Shown here one piece after another: positions 51,201-62,483 of a stretch of DNA of 64,000 nucleotides (within the stretch, counting starts at the first letter, position 1; each line of letters starts with the position of its first letter). Source of the stretch: Chamaecyparis obtusa (taxonomy: Eukaryota; Streptophyta; Pinopsida; Cupressales; Cupressaceae); assembly GCA_027943335.1 (NCBI GenBank), contig BSBK01002054.1, forward strand, positions 508,501-572,500, given 5' to 3'. The notes below the pieces were generated by a model, which saw nothing but the letters and a program-made list of their open reading frames with translations, did not search any database and was not told the origin of the DNA. A program made the position numbers and the translations under genes.

Positions 51201-51210
51201 CTATATAAAG
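51201..51210 (+). promoter_or_regulatory. TATA box of the antisense plant-mobile-domain gene
   Basis: CTATATAAAG on the plus strand lies about 75 bases before an ATG (51284) and upstream of the plant-mobile-domain region. Spacing and sequence fit a plant core promoter directed against the element's own gag-pol. Confidence 0.6.
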
Positions 51211-51283
51211 GCCGGAAGGGTCATTTTCAATTCATTTCAACCTTTTGACTTTAGAAATCTTGTGGAGCCCTTGGAGCAAGAAA

Positions 51284-53779
51284 ATGGTAGAGAAAGTGGC
51301 ACAACCAAAGGTACTTGTGAGTTCGCATTGATTTGAGCGTAGCCAAAGACATTAGAGACCTCGGCAGTACAGACATCCGGTAGGTGGACCTCTTTGCTTC
51401 TTTGAAAAGTCAATTTTGCCATGATTTATAGCATTTTTAGCATTTTTCATATGCGTTTTAATTTTGAATTTTTGAATGCATGGAAACTCATAGAACTCTC
51501 CAGTGAGACTCGTATGACTTTGAATTGTAGATAAGTTGTCATTTCATTAACCCCCAAGACTTGTATTAGAGGGACCCAAGAGTCATACGATGTTTCGTCG
51601 AGTCCCTCATAACTTGTACGAGGAGGATTGCATTGTCATATCACTATGCTTTGTCGTATGGTATGATGTAGAAACTCGTACAACTTTCCCTACCAGTCTG
51701 AAGTGTCGTATGGAAAATAGTGAGCCTAAAACTTAGTAGTAGGTCAAATTTTTGAATTTCTTGATCTCTTAGCCTGATTACTGACCTATTAACCTACCTT
51801 GTGAAATACTGAACTACTCAATTCTTGCCCTTGTAACTTGTTCTGTGACCAAATTACTAATAGGATTCCCTATTTCTATACTGTGTAGGTCATATATCCA
51901 AATGTTCATGTATGAATTTCACATCCAGCTACTTAGAGATTATGTGTGTCACTGCCAGACCCTATGAGGGTACACCTTGCTTCCTGTGGATTTGAGTACC
52001 TCATTCATTTACCCAAGATTAGGGTAAATCATAGACTTTTGACTGCTCTAATTGAGAGATTTTATTCAGAGACCTAGACATTCCACCTACTAACTGGGGA
52101 GATCACTGTTACTCCCAAGGATGTGTATCGTATACTACGCATTCCTTTACATGCAGGCCGGCAGTCAGAGTATGTGAGTTTAGGGAACTCAGTTCTATTA
52201 GCATTCAGACATCTCTTTGGAGATGATACTCAGATGACTACCTCCATTTCTTGGGAGACCTTAGTATAGTGTTATGGACAGATGCACTGGCTAGAGTGCA
52301 TTATTGCTGGGATGATAGGAGGGATTATCATGTCTGACCATTAGCAGAATGATCTATTGATGGATTGGGCCCCGATGGTGACACCTTCTGAGTTGGCTTG
52401 GGGTCAGTGTCTTTTGGCCCATATGTTCTCTGAGATGCATGAGGTAGTGTATTAGGAGAGCAAGTCTTTTGTAGCTGGAGCTTTAGTTCTACAGATTTGG
52501 GCGTGGGAGCATATCCTAGTTTTGAGACCAGTATGCACCTCACAAAGGCAACCATAGAAGCCTGTCATTTATATATATGTTGGATGTCATACAGGGGCAA
52601 ATGGGCCATGTAGAGTATTGGAGGCAATGCCTCGATGACATGAATTTTGTTCGATGGAGACCATATATGGGTATAGAGCCTTGGCCTACTACACGAGAGT
52701 AGTTTAGTTTCTTCTTCCAGAGCTGTGTGCTCATCGGGAGGTCATCCTCCACTTTAGAGAGATTCATTATCACCAGGGTGTGGTGGTAGTATGGATGAGT
52801 GTAGGATGCACCAGAGGATTATGCCACTTATGCTCTGATAGCTCGTGAGCTAGGACTTGGATGGACCATGAGGCTCTCTTATGCTTTGTGTTCATAGGAG
52901 TACAGTGCTATTGTCAGCAGAGATTGGGAGTACAGACCAAATGTACTTGATGCTAGAGTTACAGACAGATTCATTTCCTGGCTTGCTAACCATCCTATCC
53001 ACAGGTTCTCAGATCCTACAGAGCTGATACCCTCCATGGAGGAGGCTATGGATGTGATCAGAGCACCGATGAGACAGGGTCCCAAACCCACACAGGTTCC
53101 TATTGTGCATCCCACACCTGTGAGACCTAGAGTGATGGATCCTCTACAGAGACCATCAGGACAGATGAGGGCCCCTCGTCCCACTAGTTCTATAGTAGGT
53201 AGATCGACAGGCTCTCATAGACAGACTAGGGGAGAGGGTGGTACTCTAGGGGGTGTTGGTTCAGTTGAGGAGGTACTTGTAGCAGAGCAGGTTGTGGGTG
53301 GTGGTATGGATCTGATAGAGGAGGATATAGGGTTTGATCTGGGTGTAGAGGTTAGATGTTGTAAGGTATAGAGAGTAGAGACTGTAGAGCAGACTGCCCC
53401 AGATACTAAGATGCCAGCAGTCGATGTTGATCCTATTGTTCCTCTTACTCCATAGGAGACTGTCAGACAACTTAGATTATAGGTCAGGGACCTGAAGGTT
53501 CACAGTGCGCAGTGGGAGGAGAGATATATAGAGGCCAATAGACAGTGCACTGAGTTTCGTGCAGAGGTGCAGAGATTACAGGAAAAGGTGATTCATCAGA
53601 CTGCATGGGCAACTTACTATGTGTCCACATATTACATTGTTGTTCCTGATGCACAAAGAGTCCCTACATACTCCTAGTACATGATGGCATCAGAGGGAGC
53701 CAGAGCACCTAGAGTAGAGGTAGTACCGGATGCACCACCTCCACCTCCACTAGATGCAGAGGATCAGGCTGACAGTTGA
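51284..53779 (+). pseudogene. Antisense plant-mobile-domain (PMD) gene in element E, degenerate
   Basis: On the strand opposite gag-pol, the frame near 51973-52550 reads HLASCGFEYLIHLPKIRVNH, LLTALIERFYSET, a stop, then TFHLLTGEITVTPKDVYRIL and RIPLHAGRQSEY. This is the N-terminal signature of the plant mobile domain (PF10536) found in MAIN/MAIL proteins and in transposable elements. After a frameshift near 52590 comes GQMGHVEYWRQCLDDMNFVR, and an open tail (53036-53371) rich in Pro and Arg. A charged, coiled-coil-like end with DLKVHSAQWEERYIEANRQC stops at 53777. A first exon may be MVEKVAQPK (51284-51310) with splice donor AAG|GTACTTG and acceptor CTGTGTAG near 51888. Many stops make it a pseudogene. 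The domain's biochemical role is unclear; host relatives affect silencing and cell fate. Confidence 0.8.
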
Positions 53780-55750
53780 TCTGCTTTGATATGTTATGAT
53801 ATACTATGGTCTTTTTGATCATTGATATACTATTCTGACTTTGATAGCTCACATAAGCATATTATTTTGTACACTGTGCCAGTAGTGCACCCCTGACTAC
53901 TTTGATATTTTTGATATATATGAGATCGATATTGTGGTTATGACTTCATTTGTACTTTGTCATGTTTTGAGTTATGATGATATCATGTGATGCTTATGCT
54001 ATGAGTAGTGTAGGATGTATGTATGGATATATGCAATGCAATGATTTCTTTCATATGTATGGATGTAATGCAAATGCGTTTTGATTATGAAAAGATGTAT
54101 GTATGATTTATGCTTATGCACATTGATGTATTGTAATGCAATAGGTGATTATGATATGAAATGTAAATGCAATGATACACATGATATGTTTTGCAGGAAT
54201 TGATGAAGATAAGTACTCAGTCTTATGTCAAAAAGGATGTTTAACCTAGGAGGATAACTACTTGCGATTCTATGAAGAGACCTTCGAGGTAAGTTTCAGC
54301 TCTTGTTAGATTTGAATAGGTGATTGAAGAGTCATTTAAGTGTTTAAGTTTGTTTAGCCATTGTGAGATCATGTAAACATGCAAAATGAAAAGAAAAATG
54401 CAAAGTAAAATGCAACCTAAGACCTAGGACCTAACCACTGATCATGTGTCGGTCGATTTCATCATTGAATTTTTAGGTAACCGGATAAATCAATACAATT
54501 CCTACTAATTATGAAACCATAGACATATGAATATTGATTTGTATGTGCAGGAATCAATACAACATCCACTGGTTAGGCAACCATGGATATATGAATATTG
54601 ATTTTGTTTTTCAGAATGTCGGATTAGATATAAGCATCAAGGCATAAGCGCCAGGATGACCTGAATATCATGTCCATTTTCATATAGCAATTTTTATAAG
54701 CATCAAAACATAGATTTTGTGATGACCAAAATACGCCTTGCATTATAAACACATCAAGTAGTCAAGAGATCATTCTAAATCCAATGTGAATTACCTGTAG
54801 TGACCCGTTATCATTCATATCCTTAGGTAAGATCATGTTTCACAATAGGAGAAAGAAGTCACTCAAAAAGACAATAGTTAGATCAAACTTCCTTGAATTT
54901 TTTGGGTATCAATGGTTGAGGTATGCATGGCCATCCAATTTGAGATAGAGGCTCTTATAGTCGGACACCATTTCAAGCCAGAATTTCCAAAGTTGTTAGA
55001 TTTTCACATACAAATAGAAGACAAAGAAAAGATTATGCCCCCAGTCATCACTCTCTAGATCCTATGAAGGACATCATCGAAGAGCTTGAGGGAACATAAT
55101 ATGCACAAATCTCAATGTGAATCAGTAAGCATACAAGGAGATAAAAGCATGTAAAGCACAGATTGTTTTCAGTTTGATGTTTGATTGTGTTGTTGTAGAT
55201 GCAAAATCCTTTCTAGATACAAGACAGACTGATTGACTTGGATGAAGCTGCAAAGGACTCTGACTAGATATGATACGTCTAAGATACATTGGAGGCCATA
55301 GGATATGACTTTGATTGCCCCCAAGTATTAAGCATTGATAGGATACAGATGCTTGAGCTGATTGGTGTACAGATCGACTAATTTGAAAATAGGAATGAGT
55401 AAACCAACTGGGAGATATGTACAAACTAAAGCAAGACTGAAATCTGGGAAAGACCAAGATTGCACTGATAGATGGAGCATTTTGAAACAAGTGGTGCCCC
55501 TTTGCCAGGTTTTCACCATCTTGGCAGAGATTCTATTTTTGCTACCAAGGCGCCTATTTTCAGGTTTTCACCAAGGCACTTTTTCTTTTTCTTCTTTTTT
55601 TTGTATTTTTCATTTTTTCAATTTTTTTGTACTTTTGATATTTTTTACCTTTTTTGTGAATCATCAAGGTGCCTATTGCTAGGTTTTCACCAAGATGTTC
55701 ATTTTTTCAGGACATTTTCCAATTTTAAAGATTTTTTCAGGACATTTTAC
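53780..55750. other. Element E spacer between the antisense gene and pol
   Basis: About 2 kb without a supported gene. It holds ATG-, TA- and GA-rich simple sequence (53800-54200), a duplicated segment at 54488 and 54552 (AATCAATACAA...ATATGAATATTGATTT, period 64), and three copies of AGGTTTTCACC at 55507, 55562 and 55681. A T-rich tract (55575-55660) lies just after the integrase end. Confidence 0.6.
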
Positions 55751-55759
55751 CATAGACTG

Positions 55760-56406
55760 AATGCCTTAGGCATATAATTTATTTAGATGGAGAATGTTGA
55801 TTGGTTCTCAGAGCTATTCTCCTTCAGTCGTTGAGAGTTGATAGCACCAGAGCCAAAAGTAGTAGTGATAACAAAGGGACCCAGCCAGTTGGGTTCAAAC
55901 TTACCCTTGCATTCTCGATGTGATTGATTTTTAAGATTTTCTCTCAAGACTAGATCACCAACCTAAAATTCTCTGTGTCTAAATTTCTTGTTGTAACCTC
56001 TAGACCAATAGTACCTAGCCCTAATAAGTTTTTGAGTTAGTGTTAAACCATTCGAGTGTGACCCAAAAATACCATCATGGACTTCCTCTAACGCACATTG
56101 AGACTCTTCCCATTCTAAACATCTAAGTAGTGTACCATCTAGACCTTGTTTGTACAGATCATGACCAATGATGACATATTGGGAGGCATTACGGATAAGG
56201 TATCTCTTTTCATGGTGGTTGAAGGTATCGAGAATGGTTTGGTCTTTGAGATAGGAGAATAGGTTTTTATATCTGGATGAATCATGACCAACAATAGTGC
56301 AGATCATGTGGGTTTTAGGGGAATCATATGTAGGATAAGATAGTGTTTCCACCACGTAGCTCATGTTTAGGCTGTTGTAATAAAGTAGATAGCATTGCCA
56401 TTGCAT
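55760..56406 (-). pseudogene. pol: Element E integrase with its catalytic core deleted
   Basis: The N-terminal zinc-binding region is recognisable (ALEEVHDGIFGSHSNGLTLT then LIRARYYWS, about 56100-55995). It joins directly to the C-terminal domain: RGYNKKFRHREF, a stop, then VGDLVLRENLKNQSH and GKFEPNWLGPFVITTTFGSG (to about 55835). In intact relatives the CxxC of the zinc finger and the Asp-Asp-Glu core of around 200 residues lie between these two parts. The junction is near 55990. Upstream, NASQYVIIGHDLYKQGLDGT is the usual approach to integrase. Loss of the core means no integration activity. Confidence 0.85.
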
Positions 56407-56827
56407 CGGCAGCCTTATTCTCTATTCTAGGTATTTGCTCAAATGTGATAGATATGAAATAATTCTTTAGATCATCTACCATTCTCTTGTATGGGATGGG
56501 CTTTTCATCTTTAGTCTAGTACACATCATTGACTTAATGGATAACAAGTTGAGAGTCTCCATGAATGTGTATCTCTGTTACTCTCCACTCGATTACTAGT
56601 TTCATGCCATTAAGAAGGGCTTCATATTCTGCAATATTGTTTGTGCAAGGGAACTTTAATCTGAATGCTTTAGGTATGGAGTATCCTTGAGGAGTTATAA
56701 ATAATATGCCTACTCCTGATCCATTCTGTGTATAGGAGCCATCAAAGAATAACTGCCATCCTCTAGAAGAAAGAGTCATGATAGAGGAATTTGGAAATTC
56801 CATTTGCATTGGTGTATCATCAACCAT
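56404..56827 (-). pseudogene. pol: Element E added RNase H (between native RNase H and integrase)
   Basis: The minus strand reads SSRGWQLFFDGSYTQNGSGV, then CTNNIAEYEALLNGMKLVIE, HIHGDSQLVIH and ENKAADAMA. The catalytic Asp, Glu, Asp and Asp positions are all present. Two in-frame stops (after QLVIH and after NDVY) interrupt it. Its place after the native RNase H is the classical Ogre/Retand position and differs from element B. Where intact, this domain degrades the RNA template during reverse transcription. Confidence 0.88.
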
Positions 56828-56857
56828 AGGTGCATCTACTAATTGATCAGCAATAAC

Positions 56858-58146
56858 CTATCCTTTTATATATTTTCTTTCAACATATTCAATGTCAAAT
56901 TCACTTAGAAGCATGACCCATTTAGCTAATCTATCGTTGAGGGCAGCTTTGTTTAGTAGGTACTTTAGTGGATCAATCTTAGCTACCAAATGGGTGGTAT
57001 GTGCCAACATGTAATGTCTCAATTTCTGTGATGCAAAGATCATAGCTAGATAAGCCTTCTCAATCATAGAATATTTTTTTTGTATGCTACCAATGTCCTA
57101 CTGATATAGTATATAGCTCTTTCCTTTTTGTTCGCATCATGTTGTGCAAGAAATGCCCCCAATGATGTATTTGTAGTGGAGACATATAAGATCAAAGGCT
57201 TCCCTGAAATGGGAGGCATCAAGATAGGAGGATTTGATAGATACTTCTTGATATGGTTAAATTTGTTCTCACATTCTGCATTCCACTTAAATGTCACACC
57301 TTTATGTAATGTTTTTGTAAAAGGCTGTGATATGTCTGCTAACTGAGATATGAAGCATCTGATAGATTGAACTCTTCCTTGCAATGTCCTCATTTGACTA
57401 ATGTTTTTGGGAGGTTGCATCTCCATGATAGCCTTTACTTTAGCTGGATCAACTTCAATGCCCTTCTTTGAAACTATGTATCCTAAGAGATTTCCAAAAG
57501 TGACACCAAAAGCAAACTTCTTAGGAGTTAGTCTGAGACTAAATTTTTCCATTTCGTCTAGTATCTTGCTTAAGTCATTTAGATGTTCAGTTCTAATCAT
57601 AGGTTTTGCTAAAGTATCATTAACATAATCCTCCATAGTCCTATGCATCATGTCATGAAAAATAGATGTCATGGCTCTTTGATATGTAGCACTAGCATTT
57701 TTAAGCTCAAATGACATGACATTCCAACAGAAGGTACCCCATGCACATGTAAAAGCAGTTTTCTCTTGATCCTTTGGAGAAATTTTTATTTGATTATATC
57801 CAGAAAAGCCATCCATTAAAGAATACATCTCAAAGCCCGCAGTCATGTCCACTATCATATCAATGTTAGGTAGTGGAAAATCATCCTTAGGGCATGCTCT
57901 ATTTACATCACTAAAGTCTGTACACACTCTGATTAATTTATCTGGTTTTGAAATAGGTACAATATTAGAGATCCATTTTGCATAATCAATAACTCGGATG
58001 AATCTAGCTTTTAGGAGCTTCTCTAATTCAGCCTTTACCAAGAGTGCAACATGGGGATGCATCTTTCTTAATTTTTGTTTAACTGGTTTTACTCCAGGAG
58101 CTATAGATAAATGGTGCATTATAAGATCAGGATCCAACCCTAGCAT
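56858..58146 (-). pseudogene. pol: Element E reverse transcriptase and degenerate native RNase H
   Basis: The longest open frame of this element (360 codons, 57064-58146) spans RT from MLGLDPDLIMHHLSIAPGVK through KWISNIVPISKPDKLIRVCT, SLMDGFSGYNQIKISPKDQE and TAFTCAWGTFCWNVMSFELK. The active site reads DYVNDTLAKPM: the first Asp of the usual YVDD pair has become Asn, which should abolish polymerisation. The thumb (LGYIVSKKGIEVDPAKVKAI) and native RNase H follow (LYVSTTNTSLGAFLAQHDAN, then EKAYLAMIFASQKLRHYM at 57067-56858). The RNase H lacks its first catalytic Asp, as is usual when an added RNase H is present. One frameshift lies near 57065. Confidence 0.9.
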
Positions 58147-58199
58147 ATCTAAATATTTCCATGCAAAGTTGATCTTCTTCTCTGTTAGGAATGTTGTAA

Positions 58200-59858
58200 A
58201 TTTTTTTCTTTTCTTCTTCTGATAAAGATTGTGCTACATGGATCAACTGTGGTTCGTCTGCTGTTCCCAAATTGATAGATTGAGTGGGCTCAATTAGAAC
58301 TAGAGATCTATCCTATAAATGACTCAGAAGGACATCAAATATATCATCCTTAGGTGCCTCAGAGAGGTTTTCACCTTTGGATATATCTTTTATTTTTACT
58401 TTTGTAGGTTCTAAGACTGCCACAAAGTGGTTTTCACCCTCAGAACTCCTTTTCTTTTTATTCTTATTCTTATTTTTCTAACTAAGATACTTGATGTCTG
58501 ACTCTGTCATGCTAACACTCGGCTCACTGATGGAAGTCCTCATAGGCTCAACTGCATTGAGGTAGCAAGCAAGGGCATAGTCATTCGAGAAGGTATAAAT
58601 ACCATGGCTCAGATTTGTAGAGGTTTGATCAAGAAGTTCAGGATGTTGGATAGTCAAAGTGGTGAAAGATTGGGAAAGAGTGTTTACAAATATGGATTTG
58701 TCATCATTGGTCCTAACCCAATGCTCGAGTTCAAAGGTGATATTACAACTTAAGATATTCAATTCGTGAATAGGCTCAATGTCATTGTGATAGTCCACTT
58801 CAGCCATCGGTGGATCAGACTCGATAAGTTCATCATTTCGCTCGACTTACATTGGGTTTAGATGCATATTGGTGAATAACATCAACATGTTTCTCTGTAA
58901 TAAGCTCATCTTCTTCTGGAATGGCTCCCCATTCATAGTCATTAGATTCTTCATCTATGCCTCTAGGAAATCTAAGAACATGAGTAAAGTCAGGATGAAT
59001 ACCCCAAGAAGGGTTACCCTCAGATTTTGATTTGAATTCATACTAATGAGAATCTATCTCAGAATAACTACCACCTTCCTCTTTGTCTATTTGATTGTCT
59101 TCAAGGTTAGCTAGTTCTTGTGTTGCAACTACCTCTTGGTTTATAGTAGGTTCTTGTGTTTCTACTACATTAATCCTTTTTATTGGATCATCTTCAGCAT
59201 CAAGGAGGTCTTTGATTTCTCTAGGAAAATGCTCATAGGGAATGAGATCATCAGTGGTGTATGAATCATCACTATCAGATTGTTCAGTTATTTCCTTCTT
59301 TAGTTGATTTGCTACGGAAGGCTCAATTTGTTCTAGAACATGTGGGGAGTTCTTGCTAAGATAGAAAGGCTTCTTCGTGTATCCTAGACCTGTTGTATTC
59401 TTGTTGGCTCAACCACAATGTTCAAGAGGTGATAGAAGACCTTTACCCTATAGTCCTAGAGGTCCTTTTCCTTTATATCCCATCTTAGCTATCAGTTTAT
59501 CCCCTGGGCCATATGACTTAGAAGGAACCTTTGATACTTTAGAGTCACTAAGTGGAACAACTTGGGATTTAGGTTCATCCTTGTAAAGCCATGCAAGCAC
59601 AACTTCATCTTCTTCAAATTCTTGTTTAGGTACTTTCTCTGCAACAAATTTTCCTTTATATGCCTCAAGAGGTTCCTTATAATCTGGTTTGAACTATTTT
59701 TGAGCTTGCCCATAAGACTTAGGCGAGATAGGGAGAGATGTCAAAGACAAGACTGGCTCTATAGTATATTCTCCCATACCATTTTCTTTGATATTGACCT
59801 CTTTTGCAATGTCTTCCATCTTAGAGGTGGATGCTACATCTATTTGCTTAGCAGAAGA
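58200..59858 (-). pseudogene. pol: Element E protease-to-RT linker (degenerate)
   Basis: This is polyprotein linker sequence. The clearest open part is 58478-58807 (MAEVDYHNDIEPIHELNIL and ISEPSVSMTESDIKYLS). It is followed in frame by charged sequence (VLEPTKVKIKDISKGENLSE) and AQSLSEEEKKKFTTFLTE before RT. Acidic and low-complexity stretches with many stops fill 58850-59860. Long linkers of this kind are common in Tat-type polyproteins. No enzymatic domain is recognised. Confidence 0.65.
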
Positions 59859-60377
59859 TTATTTGTTATTAGGAACAAGTTTATCCGCATTTGCCTTCAA
59901 TGCATTGCAAGTTGTTGACATGTCAGCTAGAATGGTTACCTCTACTCCATCACAAGGAAATTTCAAGCACTGATGGTATGTGGAAGGAATAGCTCTCATC
60001 TCATGTATCCAGGGTCTCCCTAGAAGGATGTTGTAAGCCAAAGGTATATCAAGAACTTGACATATAGTATCTATGATGACATGACCTGTTCTGATAGGCA
60101 AGACAATTGTTCCTTTGGAGGATCTCTCTTCTTCATCATATGCTTTGATAGTTATTTTCTTTCTAGGATCAATGGTTGTTTCTAAAAATCCCAATTGTGT
60201 GATCAAGTTGTAAGAACAAATATTCAGACCAGTGCCTCCATCTATCAACACATGTTTGACATGATGGTTTTGGATCAAGACTTCAATATGCAAGGGTTGG
60301 TTATGCAGATGACTCAAGGAGTTATCATCGTCCTCTGAAAAGGAGATATATTGTGGAGATGTAAGATGACCAACCAT
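59859..60377 (-). pseudogene. pol: Element E aspartic protease
   Basis: This open stretch of 172 codons contains PLHIEVLIQNHHVKHVLIDG with the active site IDGGTGLNICSYNLITQLG, an Asp-Gly-Gly variant of the Asp-Ser/Thr-Gly triad. It also has the flap and helix block YNILLGRPWIHEMRAIPSTY, strongly typical of Tat/Ogre proteases. HQCLKFPCDGVEVTILAD completes the fold. It follows gag and precedes the linker. The domain is uninterrupted here, although flanking frames are not. Confidence 0.88.
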
Positions 60378-60653
60378 AGCCTAGAATCTGTCTAAATCAA
60401 GGTTATCAAGAACATTGGATTCGAGCAGAGCTTTTTCTAGAATGGCTCTATGAGCTGGAGATATTCGAAGCAACTCAAACATGGAAATTTTAGCATTAGT
60501 ATGTTGGAGTTGTTGAATGATACTGTACAAAGTAGGCCTTGTGTCCTTGGGATTTGAAGATTTAGATGTTGCCCTCTATTTAGAAGTGGAAGACAGATTG
60601 AAAGGAACCTTAGGGACATTTGATTGATCTGAGAGTTGTCCTTGTAGGTGTGC

Positions 60654-62483
60654 CTAAGCTTGTGATCGAGTAACTACATTAGCTGATTGGTTTTCTCTAT
60701 CTCTTCTGACAATTATGATGACATTGCAACATTCAGATAGGCTTGGTTCAACCATATTGATAACAGTGTTATTTCTAGGATAGGCATAATTGACCTTAGT
60801 ACCCACATTAGGCTGAGAAGATGAATCTCCTTGGCTATGCTTTGGAAATGGTTCGGTGAATGCTGTGTGATCATTATTTCTTTTAGGATTATCAATCGTG
60901 ATTTCTCCATTATCAATCTTGTCTTGAATGGTATGCTTCAAGCACAAGAAGTTATTAGTTTTGTGACCTTTACCCCGATGGAAATCACAAAATTCATTCT
61001 CTCTCCACAATTTCAGCTTAGGATCAGGATCAGATTGTCAAATCTTAGGCAAAGAGATGATGTTATTAGCCAGCATAGTTCTCATAGCTGATTCCAAAGA
61101 TTCTCCAAGAGGAGTGAACTTTCATTTATTATCAGCGAACCAAGATTTTTATTCTAGATTCTTTTGAGATGATTCAGACACCTTTTGTTCTGAAGCTTTG
61201 ATGGCTTGAGTACCAATGGTTAGATTGAAAGCATGTGCCTTAGATGGGGCATGGAGGTTATCAACAACACCATTTGTGATGATGCCCTTATTCTTGTTCC
61301 AATTTTTATTCTTATCCTTAGAACTAGATTCATACTTGTCCTTTTGAAGTGTGACGTCTCCCTTTTTCACAAGTACTTTTTCAATTTTGATTGCATTATC
61401 TACCATCTTATCAAAAGATGTATGATTTTGCATTTGTAAAGGGTAGTTGATTTCTGGAACAAGATTGTTGATGAAGATTTCTAACTTCTTAGTTTCTGGA
61501 ATAGGCCTAGCATATAGAGAGAATTTATTTCACCATCTTTTGAGAAATGTCAGGAATGGTTCTCCTGGATATTGTTTGAGATTGCAGATATCAATCATGG
61601 TGACTGGATGTTGGATGTTGTAGGAGTATTGCTGATAGAACAATTTGATCAACTCCTCAAAGGTTTTGATTGTAGGAGGCATCCTAGAGAACCAATGAAT
61701 GGCTGCCCCTCCTAGAGATCGAGGGAAAAGATGCATCAGATAGGTCAGTTTGTGCATGAACTCCATAGATTGAGTATAGAATTCTCAGACATGATCTTGA
61801 GGATCAGAGTTTCCATCATACTTATCATATTTCGGCATTTCCACCCTTTTAGGGAATGGTGGCATAGACAAGTCTTTATCGAATGGAAAATGACATAGGG
61901 CCTCCATGGAGAACTCCTTAGGTTCTTTTTCTCTCTCCATTTTGTTAAGTTTTATTTGCATGGTGTGCATTTGTTTCATCATAGCCAAAATAGGAGTTTC
62001 TTCCACATATGTAATGATATCTTCCACATTAAAATTTAGAGGAAGTTTAGCTCCTTGATGAGCTAATTGTAAAAAGTATGTTTCTCTATCTTCTTTGAAG
62101 AAATGCTTCATCATTCTTTTGAAGTCATCATCATTTTGATACCGAGCAATTTCTTCAGGTGTGGGTTCCTAATCTGCACCATGTTGAGATTGAGCTCTTT
62201 GAGAGCCATGGTTTATCCCTACTTGAGACATGGTAGGAGTTTTAATACTCCCTGGGATAGATCGAGGAGGATTTTGTTGATTACCTCCGTGAGTTGATGG
62301 AGGGGATATGTATCTAGTTTTTAATCGAAAATTGCCAAGACCGTCATCTTCGTAAAGACCAGAATTGTAGAGTTTCTCAAGAGTTGGACCCTTGATAATG
62401 GTTATAGGTAAGGTATGGGATGCTTCTCTAGATTTCTTGTGAGAGGAAGCTCTAGTTTCCACCATTAACCTTGGGTGAAACAA
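60654..62483 (-). pseudogene. gag: Element E gag (broken into several frames)
   Basis: The pieces in minus-strand order are: an N-terminal region (62169-62483, MVETRASSHKKSREASHTLP); a linker with a heptad-like helix (61785-62114, MMKQMHTMQIKLNKMEREKE) ending in KYDKYDGNSDPQDHV; the gag core (61530-61766, LFPRSLGGAAIHWFSRMPP and FYQQYSYNIQHPVT); and a Lys-rich part (61149-61433). A single Cys/His cluster follows (60654-61010, CDFHRGKGHKTNNFLCLKH), a typical Tat-type nucleic-acid binding motif. The start is the first Met at 62483 or the MVET start at 62462. Stops at about 61783, 61528 and 61148 divide it. Confidence 0.85.

Noticed and set aside
55362..55777. Plus-strand frames rich in Phe downstream of pol
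   Set aside because: They derive from a T-rich tract and have no domain. The region is pol 3' sequence on the other strand.
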